Positions 27,901 to 42,579 of a stretch of DNA of 64,000 nt are shown in pieces (within the stretch, counting starts at the first letter, position 1; each line of letters starts with the position of its first letter). Origin of the DNA: Auanema rhodensis. Its lineage: Eukaryota; Nematoda; Chromadorea; Rhabditida; Rhabditidae. The notes under the pieces are model-generated. The model made no database searches. It was given only the letters and a program-made list of their open reading frames with translations, and was not told where the DNA came from. Location: assembly GCA_964057225.1 (NCBI GenBank), contig OZ059897.1:22134001-22198000 (forward strand), written 5' to 3'. The position numbers and the translations under genes are program-made.

Positions 27901-30900
27901 GAGATGCGGTTTTCAAAATTAGATTCCCCATGTCCATATTAGTCTAAAAACAAATTTTTATTGATATTTATGCATGGTAACCATGACTTTGAAATTTACG
28001 TGAACTTTAATTTATGCTAATTAAATGTACACGTGATGTGCACTTGGTATGTAACTCGCTTCACGTGGAAGATGAAGAGATGCGGTTTTCAAAATTAGAT
28101 TCCCCATTTCCATATTAGTCTAAAAACAAATTTTCATTGATATTGGTTCATGGTAACCATGACTTTGAAATTTACGTGAACTTTAATTTATGCTAATTAA
28201 ATGTACACGTGATGTGCACTTGGTATGTAACTCGCTTCACGTGAAAGATAAAGAGATGCGGTTTTCAAAATTAAATTCCCCATGTCCATATTAGTCTAAA
28301 AACAAATTTTTATTGATATTGGTGCATGGTAACCATGACTTTGAAATTTACGAGAACTTTAATTTATGCTAATTAAATGTACACGTGATGTGCACTTGGT
28401 ATGTAACTCGCTTCACGTGAAAGATAAAGAGATGCGGTTTTTAAAATTAGATTCCCCATGTCCATATTAGTCTAAAAACAAATTTTTATTGATATTGGTT
28501 CATGGTAACCATGACTTTGAAATTTACGTGAACTTTAATTTATGCTAATTAAATGTACACGTGATGTGCACTTGGTATGTTACTCGCTTCACGTGAAAGA
28601 TAAAAAGATGCGGTTTTCAAAATTAGATTCCCCATGTCCATATTAGTCTAAAAACAAATTTTTATTGATATTGGTTCATGGTAACCATGACTTTGAAATT
28701 TACGTGAACTTTAATTTATGCTAATTAAATGTACACGTGATGTGCACTTGGTATGTAACTCGCTTCACGTGAAAGATAAAGAGATGCGATTTTCAAAATT
28801 AGATTCCCCATGTCCATATTAGTCTAAAAACAAATTTTTATTGATATTGGTTCATGGTAACCATGACTTTGAATTTTACGTGAACTTTAATTTATGCTAA
28901 TTAAATGTACACGTGATGTGCAGTTGGTATGTAACTCGCTTCACGTGAAAGATAAAGAGATGCGGATTCCAAAATTAGATTCCTCATGTCCATATTAGTC
29001 TAAAAACAAATTTTTATTGATATTGGTTCATGGTAACCATGACTTTGAAATTTACGTGAACTTTAATTAATGCTAATTAAATGTACACGTGATGTGCACT
29101 TGGTATGTAACTCGCTTCACGTGAAAGATAAAGAGATGCGGTTTTCAAAATTAGATTCCCCATGTCCATATTAGTCTAAAAACAAATTTTTATTGATATT
29201 GCTTCATGGTAACCATGACTTTGAAATTTACGTGAACTTTAATTTATGCTAATTAAATGTACACGTGATGTGCACTTGGTATGTAACTCGCTTCACGTGA
29301 AAGATAAAGAGATGCGGTTTTCAAAATTAGATTCCCCATGTCCATATTAGTCTAAAAACAAATTTTTATTGATATTGGTTCATGGTAACCATGACTTTGA
29401 AATTTACGTGAACTTTAATTAATGCTAATTAAATGTACGCGTGATGTGCACTTGGTATGTAACTCGCTTCACGTGAAAGATAAAGAGATGCGGTTTTCAA
29501 AATTAGATTCCCCATGTCCATATTAGTCTAAAAACAAATTTTTATTGATATTGCTTCATGGTAACCATGACTTTGAAATTTACGTGAACTTTAATTAATG
29601 CTAATTAAATGTACACGTGATGTGCACTTGGTATGTAACTCGCTTCACGTGAAAGATAAAGAGATGCGGTTTTCAAAATTAGATTCCCCATGTCCATATT
29701 AGTCTAAGAACAAATTTTTATTGATATTGGTTCATGGTAACCATGACTTTGAAATTTACGTGAACTTTAATTTATGCTAATTAAATGTACACGTGATGTG
29801 CACTTGGTATGTAACTCGCTTCACGTGAAAGATAAAGAGATGCGGTTTTCAAAATTAGATTCCCCATGTCCATATTAGTCTAAAAACAAATTTTTATTGA
29901 TATTGGTTCATGGTAACCATGACTTTGAATTTTACATGAACTTTAATTTATGCTAATTAAATGTACACGTGATGTGCACTTGGTATGTAACTCGCTTCAC
30001 GTGAAAGATAAAGAAATGCGGTTTTCAAAATTAGATTCCCCATGTCCATATTAGTCTAAAAACAAATTTTTATTGATATTGGTGCATGGTAACCATGACT
30101 TTGAAATTTACGTGAACTTTAATTTATGCTAATTAAATGTACGCGTGATGTGCACTTGGTATGTAACTCGCTTCACGTGAAAGATAAAGAGATGCGGTTT
30201 TCAAAATTAGATTCCCCATGTCCATATTAGTCTAAAAACAAATTTTTTTTGATATTGGTTCATGGTAACCATGACTTTGAAATTTACGTGAACTTTAATT
30301 TATGCTAATTAAATGTACACGTGATGTGCACTTGGTATGTAACTCGCTTCACGTGAAAGATAAAGAGATGCGGTTTTCAAAATTAGATTCCCCATGTCCA
30401 TATTAGTCTAAAAACAAATTTTTATTGATATTGGTGCATGGTAACCATGACTTTGAAATTTACGTGAACTTTAATTTATGCTAATTAAATGTACGCGTGA
30501 TGTGCACTTGGTATGTAACTCGCTTCACGTGAAAGATAAAGAGATGCGGTTTTCAAAATTAGATTCCCCATGTCCATATTAGTCTAAAAACAAATTTTTT
30601 TTGATATTGGTGCATGGTAACCATGACTTTGAAATTTACGTGAACTTTAATTTATGCTAATTAAATGTACACGTGATGTGCACTTGGTATGTAACTCGCT
30701 TCACGTGAAAGATAAAGAGATGCGGTTTTCAAAATTAGATTCCCCATGTCCATATTAGTCTAAAAACAAATTTTTATTGATATTGGTGCATGGTAACCAT
30801 GACTTTGAAATTTACGTGAACTTTAATTTATGCTAATTAAATGTACACGTGATGTGCACTTGGTATGTAACTCGCTTCACGTGAAAGATAAAGAGATGCG
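22730..30900. repeat. Higher-order repeat: 23-monomer tandem duplication (4,048 bp x 2)
   Basis: Variants recur exactly 4,048 bp apart: aattaatgc at 23083/27131, aacac at 23371/27419, cgagaac at about 24303/28351, gcggattcc at about 24915/28963, a gaattttacatg monomer at about 25880/29928 and an extended T run at about 26193/30241. The CGAGAAC and GGATTCC changes are missing from the older related copy near 21.66 and 22.27 kb, so they arose before this duplication but after the 15-monomer one. The left limit lies near 22.73 kb (ggttc at 22689 faces ggtgc at 26737) and the right limit near 30.9-31.05 kb (cttcacttga at 31051 has no partner). The offset of 23 equals the sum of the 8- and 15-monomer offsets of the neighbouring block. 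Confidence 0.9.
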
Positions 30901-33900
30901 GTTTTCAAAATTAGATTCCCCATGTCCATATTAGTCTAAAAACAAATTTTTATTGATATTGGTTCATGGTAACCATGACTTTGAAATTTACGTGAACTTT
31001 AATTTATGCTAATTAAATGTACACGTGATGTGCACTTGGTATGTAACTCGCTTCACTTGAAAGATAAAGAGATGCGGTTTTCAAAATTAGATTCCTCATG
31101 TCCATATTAGTCTAAAAACAAATTTTTATTGATATTGCTTCATGGTAACCATGACTTTGAAATTTACGTGAACTTTAATTTATGCTAATTAATTGTACAC
31201 GTGATGTGCACTTGGTATGTAACTCGCTTCACGTGAAAGATAAAGAGATGCGGTTTTCAAAATTAGATTCCCCATGTCCATATTAGTCTAAAAACAAATT
31301 TTTATTGATATTGGTTCATGGTAACCATGACTTTGAAATTTACGTGAACTTTAATTTATGCTAATTAAATGTACACGTGATGTGCACTTGGTATGTAACT
31401 CGCTTCACGTGAAAGATAAAGAGATGCGGTTTTCAAAATTAGATTCCCCATGTCCATATTAGTCTAAAAACAAATTTTTATTGATATTGGTTCATGGTAA
31501 CCATGACTTTGAAATTTACGTGAACTTTAATTTATGCTAATTAAATGTACACGTGATGTGCACTTGGTATGTAACTCGCTTCACGTGAAAGATAAAGAGA
31601 TGCGGTTTTCAAAATTAGATTCCCCATGTCCATATTAGTCTAAAAACAAATTTTTATTGATATTGGTGCATGGTAACCATGACTTTGAAATTTACGTGAA
31701 CTTTAATTTATGCTAATTAAATGTACACGTGATGTGCACTTGGTATGTAACTCGCTTCACGTGAAAGATAAAGAGATGCGGTTTTCAAAATTAGATTCCC
31801 CATGTCCATATTAGTCTAAAAACAAATTTTTATTGATATTGCTTCATGGTAACCATGACTTTGAAATTTACGTGAACTTTAATTTATGCTAATTAAATGT
31901 ACACGTGATGTGCACTTGGTATGTAACTCGCTTCACGTGAAAGATAAAGAGATGCGGTTTTCAAAATTAGATTCCCCATGTCCATATTAGTCTAAAAACA
32001 AATTTTTTTTGATATTGGTGCATGGTAACCATGACTTTGAAATTTACGTGAACTTTAATTTATGCTAATTAAATGTACACGTGATGTGCACTTGGTATGT
32101 AACTCGCTTCACGTGAAAGATAAAGAGATGCGGTTTTCAAAATTAGATTCCCCATGTCCATATTAGTCTAAAAACAAATTTTTATTGATATTGGTGCATG
32201 GTAACCATGACTTTGAAATTTACGTGAACTTTAATTTATGCTAATTAAATGTACACGTGATGTGCACTTGGTATGTAACTCGCTTCACGTGAAAGATAAA
32301 GAGATGCGGTTTTCAAAATTAGATTCCCCATGTCCATATTAGTCTAAAAACAAATTTTTATTGATATTGGTTCATGGTAACCATGACTTTGAAATTTACG
32401 TGAACTTTAATTTATGCTAATTAAATGTACACGTGATGTGCACTTGGTATGTAACTCGCTTCACGTGAAAGATAAAGAGATGCGGTTTTCAAAATTAGAT
32501 TCCCCATGTCCATATTAGTCTAAAAACAAATTTTTATTGATATTGGTGCATGGTAACCATGACTTTGAAATTTACGTGAACTTCAATTTATGCTAATTAA
32601 ATGTACACGTGATGTGCACTTGGTATGTAACTCGCTTCACGTGAAAGATAAAGAGATGCGGTTTTCAAAATTAGATTCCCCATGTCCATATTAGTCTAAA
32701 AACAAATTTTTATTGATATTGCTTCATGGTAACCATGACTTTGAAATTTACGTGAACTTTAATTTATGCTAATTAAATGTACACGTGATGTGCACTTGGT
32801 ATGTAACTCGCTTCACGTGAAAGATAAAGAGATGCGGTTTTCAAAATTAGATTCCCCATGTCCATATTAGTCTAAAAACAAATTTTTATTGATATTGGTG
32901 CATGGTAACCATGACTTTGAAATTTACGTGAACTTTAATTTATGCTAATTAAATGTACACGTGATGTGCACTTGGTATGTAACTCGCTTCACGTGAAAGA
33001 TAAAGAGATGCGGTTTTCAAAATTAGATTCCCCATGTCCATATTAGTCTAAAAACAAATTTTTATTGATATTGGTTCATGGTAACCATGACTTTGAAATT
33101 TACGTGAACTTTAATTTATGCTAATTAAATGTACACGTGATGTGCACTTGGTATGTAACTCGCTTCACGTGAAAGATAAAGAGATGCGGTTTTCAAAATT
33201 AGATTCCCCATGTCCATATTAGTCTAAAAACAAATTTTTATTGATATTGGTGCATGGTAACCATGACTTTGAAATTTACGTGAACTTTAATTTATGCTAA
33301 TTAAATGTACACGTGATGTGCACTTGGTATGTAACTCGCTTCACGTGAAAGATAAAGAGATGCGGTTTTCAAAATTAGATTCCCCATGTCCATATTAGTC
33401 TAAAAACAAATTTTTATTGATATTGGTGCATGGTAACCATGACTTTGAAATTTACGTGAACTTTAATTTATGCTAATTAAATGTACACGTGATGTGCACT
33501 TGGTATGTAACTCGCTTCACGTGAAAGATAAAGAGATGCGGTTTTCAAAATTAGATTCCCCATGTCCATATTAGTCTAAAAACAAATTTTTATTGATATT
33601 GGTGCATGGTAACCATGACTTTGAAATTTACGTGAACTTTAATTTATGCTAATTAAATGTACACGTGATGTGCACTTGGTATGTAACTCGCTTCACGTGA
33701 AAGATAAAGAGATGCGGTTTTCAAAATTAGATTCCCAATGTCCATATTAGTCTAAAAACAAATTTTTATTGATATTGGTGCATGGTAACCATGACTTTGA
33801 AATTTACGTGAACTTTAATTTATGCTAATTAAATGTACAAGTGATGTGCACTTGGTATGTAACTCGCTTCACGTGAAAGATAAAGAGATGCGGTTTTCAA

Positions 33901-36186
33901 AATTAGATTCCCCATGTCCATATTAGTCTAAAAACAAATTTTTATTGATATTGGTTCATGGTAACCATGACTTTGAAATTTACGTGAACTTTAATTTATG
34001 CTAATTAAATGTACACGTGATGTGCACTTGGTATGTAACTCGCTTCACGTGAAAGATAAAGAGATGCGGTTTTCAAAATTAGATTCCCCATGTCCATATT
34101 AGTCTAAAAACAAATTTTTATTGATATTGGTTCATGGTAACCATGACTTTGAATTTTACGTGAACTTTAATTTATGCTAATTAAATGTACACGTGATGTG
34201 CACTTGGTATGTAACTCGCTTCACGTGAAAGATAAAGAAATGCGGTTTTCAAAATTAGATTCCCCATGTCCATATTAGTCTAAAAACAAATTTTCATTGA
34301 TATTGGTTCATGGTAACCATGACTTTGAAATTTACGTGAACTTTAATTTATGCTAATTAAATGTACACGTGATGTGCACTTGGTATGTAACTCGCTTCAC
34401 GTGAAAGATAAAGAGATGCGGTTTTCAAAATTAGATTCCCCATGTCCATATTAGTCTAAAAACAAATTTTTATTGATATTGCTTCATGGTAACCATGACT
34501 TTGAAATTTACGTGAACTTTAATTTATGCTAATTAAATGTACACGTGATGTGCACTTGGTATGTAACTCGCTTCACGTGAAAGATAAAGAGATGCGGTTT
34601 TCAAAATTAGATTCCCCATGTCCATATTAGTCTAAAAACAAATTTTTATTGATATTGGTGCATGGTAACCATGACTTTGAAATTTACGTGAACTTTAATT
34701 TATGCTAATTAAATGTACATGTGATGTGCACTTGGTATGTAACTCGCTTCACGTGAAAGATAAAGAGATGCGGTTTTCAAAATTAGATTCCCCATGTCCA
34801 TATTAGTCTAAAAACAAATTTTTATTGATATTGGTGCATGGTAACCATGACTTTGAAATTTACGTGAACTTTAATTTATGCTAATTAAATGTACACGTGA
34901 TGTGCACTTGGTATGTAACTCGCTTCACGTGAAAGATAAAGAGATGCGGTTTTCAAAATTAGATTCCCCATGTCCATATTAGTCTAAAAACAAATTTTTA
35001 TTGATATTGGTGCATGGTAACCATGACTTTGAAATTTACGTGAACTTTAATTTATGCTAATTAAATGTACACGTGATGTGCACTTGGTATGTAACTCGCT
35101 TCACGTGAAAGATGAAGAGATGCGGTTTTCAAAATTAGATTCCCCATGTCCATATTAGTCTAAAAACAAATTTTTATTGATATTGGTTCATGGTAACCAT
35201 GACTTTGAAATTTACGTGAACTTTAATTTATGCTAATTAAATGTACACGTGATGTGCACTTGGTATGTAACTCGCTTCACGTGAAAGATAAAGAGATGCG
35301 GTTTTCAAAATTAGATTCCCCATGTCCATATTAGTCTAAAAACAAATTTTTATTGATATTGGTTCATGGTAACCATGACTTTGAAATTTACGTGAACTTT
35401 AATTTATGCTAATTAAATGTACACGTGATGTGCACTTGGTATGTAACTCGCTTCACGTGAAAGATAAAGAGATGCGGTTTTCAAAATTAGATTCCCCATG
35501 TCCATATTAGTCTAAAAACAAATTTTTATTGATATTGCTTCATGGTAACCATGACTTTGAAATTTACGTGAACTTTAATTTATGCTAATTAAATGTACAC
35601 GTGATGTGCACTTGGTATGTAACTCGCTTCACGTGAAAGATAAAGAGATGCGGTTTTCAAAATTAGATTCCCCATGTCCATATTAGTCTAAAAACAAATT
35701 TTTATTGATATTGGTGCATGGTAACCATGACTTTGAAATTTACGTGAACTTTAATTTATGCTAATTAAATGTACACGTGATGTGCACTTGGTATGTAACT
35801 CGCTTCACGTGAAAGATAAAGAGATGCGGTTTTCAAAATTAGATTCCCCATGTCCATATTAGTCTAAAAACAAATTTTTATTGATATTGGTTCATGGTAA
35901 CCATGACTTTGAAATTTACGTGAACTTTAATTTATGCTTATTAAATGTACACGTGATGTGCACTTGGTATGTAACTCGCTTCACGTGAAAGATAAAGAGA
36001 TGCGGTTTTCAAAATTAGATTCCCCATGTCCATATTAGTCTAAAAACAAATTTTTATTGATATTGGTTCATGGTAACCATGACTTTGAATTTTACGTGAA
36101 CTTTAATTTATGCTAATTAAATGTACACGTGATGTGCACTTGGTATGTAACTCGCTTCACGTGAAAGATAAAGAAATGCGGTTTTC

Positions 36187-36190
36187 AAAT
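36187..36190. other. 1-bp deletion in a satellite monomer
   Basis: The run after gttttc is shortened from four A to three, giving a 175-bp monomer. All downstream copies shift by one base. It is private: no other monomer in the window shares it. Confidence 0.95.
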
Positions 36191-37649
36191 TAGATTCCCC
36201 ATGTCCATATTAGTCTAAAAACAAATTTTCATTGATATTGGTTCATGGTAACCATGACTTTGAAATTTACGTGAACTTTAATTTATGCTAATTAAATGTA
36301 CACGTGATGTGCACTTGGTATGTAACTCACTTCACGTGAAAGATAAAGAGATGCAGTTTTCAAAATTAGATTCCCCATGTCCATATTAGTCTAAAAACAA
36401 ATTTTTATTGATATTGGTGCATGGTAACCATGACTTTGAAATTTACGTGAACTTTAATTTATGCTAATTAAATGTACACGTGATGTGCACTTGGTATGTA
36501 ACTCGCTTCACGTGAAAGATAAAGAGATAAGGTTTTCAAAATTAGATTCCCCATGTCCATATTAGTCTAAAAACAAATTTTTATTGATATTGGTTCATGG
36601 TAACCATGACTTTGAAATTTACGTGAACTTTAATTTATGCATATTAAATGTACACGTGATGTGCACTTGGTATGTAACTCGCTTCACGTGAAAGATAAAG
36701 AGATGCGGTTTTCAAAATTAGATTCCCCATGTCCATATTAGTCTAAAAACAAATTTTTATTGATATTGGTTCATGGTAACCATGACTTTGAATTTTACGT
36801 GAACTTTAATTTATGCTAATTAAATGTACACGTGATGTGCACTTGGTATGTAACTCGCTTCACGTGAAAGATAAAGAAATGCGGTTTTCAAAATTAGATT
36901 CCCCATGTCCATATTAGTCTAAAAACAAATTTTCATTGATATTGGTTCATGGTAACCATGACTTTGAAATTTACGTGAACTTTAATTTATGCTAATTAAA
37001 TGTACACGTGATGTGCACTTGGTATGTAACTCGCTTCACGTGAAAGATAAAGAGATGCGGTTTTCAAAATTAGATTCCCCATGTCCATATTAGTCTAAAA
37101 ACAAATTTTTATTGATATTGCTTCATGGTAACCATGACTTTGAAATTTACGTGAACTTTAATTTATGCTAATTAAATGTACACGTGATGTGCACTTGGTA
37201 TGTAACTCGCTTCACGTGAAAGATAAAGAGATGCGGTTTTCAAAATTAGATTCCCCATGTCCATATTAGTCTAAAAACAAATTTTTATTGATATTGGTGC
37301 ATGGTAACCATGACTTTGAAATTTACGTGAACTTTAATTTATGCTAATTAAATGTACACGTGATGTGCACTTGGTATGTAACTCGCTTCACGTGAAAGAT
37401 AAAGAGATGCGGTTTTCAAAATTAGATTCCCCATGTCCATATTAGTCTAAAAACAAATTTTTATTGATATTGGTGCATGGTAACCATGACTTTGAAATTT
37501 ACGTGAACTTTAATTTATGCTAATTAAATGTACACGTGATGTGCACTTGGTATGTAACTCGCTTCACGTGAAAGATAAAGAGATGCGGTTTTCAAAATTA
37601 GATTCCCCATGTCCATATTAGTCTAAAAACAAATTTTTATTGATATTGG

Positions 37650-40600
37650 TGCATGGTAACCATGACTTTGAAATTTACGTGAACTTTAATTTATGCTAAT
37701 TAAATGTACACGTGATGTGCACTTGGTATGTAACTCGCTTCACGTGAAAGATGAAGAGATGCGGTTTTCAAAATTAGATTCCCCATGTCCATATTAGTCT
37801 AAAAACAAATTTTTATTGATATTGGTTCATGGTAACCATGACTTTGAAATTTACGTGAACTTTAATTTATGCTAATTAAATGTACACGTGATGTGCACTT
37901 GGTATGTAACTCGCTTCACGTGAAAGATAAAGAGATGCGGTTTTCAAAATTAGATTCCCCATGTCCATATTAGTCTAAAAACAAATTTTTATTGATATTG
38001 GTTCATGGTAACCATGACTTTGAAATTTACGTGAACTTTAATTTATGCTAATTAAATGTACACGTGATGTGCACTTGGTATGTAACTCGCTTCACGTGAA
38101 AGATAAAGAGATGCGGTTTTCAAAATTAGATTCCCCATGTCCATATTAGTCTAAAAACAAATTTTTATTGATATTGGTGCATGGTAACCATGACTTTGAA
38201 ATTTACGTGAACTTTAATTTATGCTAATTAAATGTACACGTGATGTGCACTTGGTATGTAACTCGCTTCACGTGAAAGATAAAGAGATGCGGTTTTCAAA
38301 ATTAGATTCCCCATGTCCATATTAGTCTAAAAACAAATTTTTATTGATATTGGTTCATGGTAACCATGACTTTGAAATTTACGTGAACTTTAATTTATGC
38401 TAATTAAATGTACACGTGATGTGCACTTGGTATGTAACTCGCTTCACGTGAAAGATAAAGAGATGCGGTTTTCAAAATTAGATTCCCCATGTCCATATTA
38501 GTCTAAAAACAAATTTTTATTGATATTGGTGCATGGTAACCATGACTTTGAAATTTACGTGAACTTTAATTTATGCTAATTAAATGTACACGTGATGTGC
38601 ACTTGGTATGTAACTCGCTTCACGTGAAAGATGAAGAGATGCGGTTTTCAAAATTAGATTCCCCATGTCCATATTAGTCTAAAAACAAATTTTTATTGAT
38701 ATTGGTTCATGGTAACCATGACTTTGAAATTTACGTGAACTTTAATTTATGCTAATTAAATGTACACGTGATGTGCACTTGGTATGTAACTCGCTTCACG
38801 TGAAAGATAAAGAGATGCGGTTTTCAAAATTAGATTCCCCATGTCCATATTAGTCTAAAAACAAATTTTTATTGATATTGCTTCATGGTAACCATGACTT
38901 TGAAATTTACGTGAACTTTAATTTATGCTAATTAAATGTACACGTGATGTGCACTTGGTATGTAACTCGCTTCACGTGAAAGATAAAGAGATGCGGTTTT
39001 CAAAATTAGATTCCCCATGTCCATATTAGTCTAAAAACAAATTTTTATTGATATTGGTGCATGGTAACCATGACTTTGAAAATTACGTGAACTTTAATTT
39101 ATGCTAATTAAATGTACACGTGATGTGCACTTGGTATGTAACTCGCTTCACGTGAAAGATAAAGAGATGCGGTTTTCAAAATTAGATTCCCCATGTCCAT
39201 ATTAGTCTAAAAACAAATTTTTATTGATATTGGTTCATGGTAACCATGACTTTGAAATTTACGTGAACTTTAATTTATGCTAATTAAATGTACACGTGAT
39301 GTGCACTTGGTATGTAACTCGCTTCACGTGAAAGATAAAGAGATGCGGTTTTCAAAATTAGATTCCCCATGTCCATATTAGTCTACAAACAAATTTTTAT
39401 TGATATTGGTGCATGGTAACCATGACTTTGAAATTTACGTGAACTTTAATTTATGCTAATTAAATGTACACGTGATGTGCACTTGGTATGTAACTCGCTT
39501 CACGTGAAAGATGAAGAGATGCGGTTTTCAAAATTAGATTCCCCATGTCCATATTAGTCTAAAAACAAATTTTTATTGATATTGGTTCATGGTAACCATG
39601 ACTTTGAAATTTACGTGAACTTTAATTTATGCTAATTAAATGTACACGTGATGTGCACTTGGTATGTAACTCGCTTCACGTGAAAGATAAAGAGATAAGG
39701 TTTTCAAAATTAGATTCCCCATGTCCATATTAGTCTAAAAACAAATTTTTATTGATATTGGTTCATGGTAACCATGACTTTGAAATTTACGTGAACTTTA
39801 ATTTATGCTAATTAAATGTACACGTGATGTGCACTTGGTATGTAACTCGCTTCACGTGAAAGATAAAGAGATGCGGTTTTCAAAATTAGATTCCCCATGT
39901 CCATATTAGTCTAAAAACAAATTTTTATTGATATTGGTGCATGGTAACCATGACTTTGAAATTTACGTGAACTTTAATTTATGCTAATTAAATGTACACG
40001 TGATGTGCACTTGGTATGTAACTCGCTTCACGTGAAAGATAAAGAGATGCGGTTTTCAAAATTAGATTCCCCATGTCCATATTAGTCTAAAAACAAATTT
40101 TTATTGATATTGGTTCATGGTAACCATGACTTTGAAATTTACGTGAACTTTAATTTATGCTAATTAAATGTACACGTGATGTGCACTTGGTATGTAACTC
40201 GCTTCACGTGAAAGATAAAGAGATGCGGTTTTCAAAATTAGATTCCCCATGTCCATATTAGTCTAAAAACAAATTTTTATTGATATTGGTGCATGGTAAC
40301 CATGACTTTGAAATTTACGTGAACTTTAATTTATGCTAATTAAATGTACACGTGATGTGCACTTGGTATGTAACTCGCTTCACGTGAAAGATGAAGAGAT
40401 GCGGTTTTCAAAATTAGATTCCCCATGTCCATATTAGTCTAAAAACAAATTTTTATTGATATTGGTTCATGGTAACCATGACTTTGAAATTTACGTGAAC
40501 TTTAATTTATGCTAATTAAATGTACACGTGATGTGCACTTGGTATGTAACTCGCTTCACGTGAAAGATAAAGAGATGCGGTTTTCAAAATTAGATTCCCC

Positions 40601-41600
40601 ATGTCCATATTAGTCTAAAAACAAATTTTTATTGATATTGCTTCATGGTAACCATGACTTTGAAATTTACGTGAACTTTAATTTATGCTAATTAAATGTA
40701 CACGTGATGTGCACTTGGTATGTAACTCGCTTCACGTGAAAGATAAAGAGATGCGGTTTTCAAAATTAGATTCCCCATGTCCATATTAGTCTAAAAACAA
40801 ATTTTTATTGATATTGGTGCATGGTAACCATGACTTTGAAAATTACGTGAACTTTAATTTATGCTAATTAAATGTACACGTGATGTGCACTTGGTATGTA
40901 ACTCGCTTCACGTGAAAGATAAAGAGATGCGGTTTTCAAAATTAGATTCCCCATGTCCATATTAGTCTAAAAACAAATTTTTATTGATATTGGTTCATGG
41001 TAACCATGACTTTGAAATTTACGTGAACTTTAATTTATGCTAATTAAATGTACACGTGATGTGCACTTGGTATGTAACTCGCTTCACGTGAAAGATAAAG
41101 AGATGCGGTTTTCAAAATTAGATTCCCCATGTCCATATTAGTCTACAAACAAATTTTTATTGATATTGGTGCATGGTAACCATGACTTTGAAATTTACGT
41201 GAACTTTAATTTATGCTAATTAAATGTACACGTGATGTGCACTTGGTATGTAACTCGCTTCACGTGAAAGATGAAGAGATGCGGTTTTCAAAATTAGATT
41301 CCCCATGTCCATATTAGTCTAAAAACAAATTTTTATTGATATTGGTTCATGGTAACCATGACTTTGAAATTTACGTGAACTTTAATTTATGCTAATTAAA
41401 TGTACACGTGATGTGCACTTGGTATGTAACTCGCTTCACGTGAAAGATAAAGAGATGCGGTTTTCAAAATTAGATTCCCCATGTCCATATTAGTCTAAAA
41501 ACAAATTTTTATTGATATTGGTTCATGGTAACCATGACTTTGAAATTTACGTGAACTTTAATTTATGCTAATTAAATGTACACGTGATGTGCACTTGGTA
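37650..41600. repeat. Higher-order repeat: 5-monomer unit (880 bp) with 10-monomer super-period
   Basis: A gatgaag monomer occurs at 37751, 38631, 39511, 40391 and 41271, every 880 bp. Over most of this stretch (about 37.75-41.5 kb) the variable site at monomer bases 161-164 follows a fixed five-step order: ggtt, then ggtt or gctt, then ggtg, ggtt, ggtg. The second step alternates between ggtt and gctt from unit to unit, and the rare changes gaaaattacg (about 39078/40838) and tctacaaac (about 39382/41142) also recur every 1,760 bp. Two 5-monomer units therefore form a 10-monomer unit, which is a two-level hierarchy. The order breaks after about 41.6 kb. Confidence 0.85.
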
Positions 41601-42579
41601 TGTAACTCGCTTCACGTGAAAGATAAAGAGATGCGGTTTTCAAAATTAGATTCCCCATGTCCATATTAGTCTAAAAACAAATTTTTATTGATATTGGTTC
41701 ATGGTAACCATGACTTTGAAATTTACGTGAACTTTAATTTATGCTAATTAAATGTACACGTGATGTGCACTTGGTATGTAACTCGCTTCACGTGAAAGAT
41801 AAAGAGATGCGGTTTTCAAAATTAGATTCCCCATGTCCATATTAGTCTAAAAACAAATTTTTATTGATATTGGTGCATGGTAACCATGACTTTGAAATTT
41901 ACGTGAACTTTAATTTATGCTAATTAAATGTACACGTGATGTGCACTTGGTATGTAACTCGCTTCACGTGAAAGATAAAAAGATGCGGTTTTCAAAATTA
42001 GATTCCCCATGTCCATATTAGTCTAAAAACAAATTTTTATTGATATTGGTTCATGGTAACCATGACTTTGAAATTTACGTGAACTTTAATTTATGCTAAT
42101 TAAATGTACACGTGATGTGCACTTGGTATGTAACTCGCTTCACGTGAAAGATAAAGAGATGCGGTTTTCAAAATTAGATTCCCCATGTCCATATTAGTCT
42201 AAAAACAAATTTTTATTGATATTGGTTCATGGTAACCATGACTTTGAAATTTACGTGAACTTTAATTTATGCTAATTAAATGTACACGTGATGTGCACTT
42301 GGTATGTAACTCGCTTCACGTGAAAGATAAAGAGATGCGGTTTTCAAAATTAGATTCCCCATGTCCATATTAGTCTAAAAACAAATTTTTATTGATATTG
42401 GTGCATGGTAACCATGACTTTGAAATTTACGTGAACTTTAATTTATGCTAATTAAATGTACACGTGATGTGCACTTGGTATGTAACTCGCTTCACGTGAA
42501 AGATAAAGAGATGAGGTTTTCAAAATTAGATTCCCCATGTCCATATTAGTCTAAAAACAAATTTTTATTGATATTGGTG

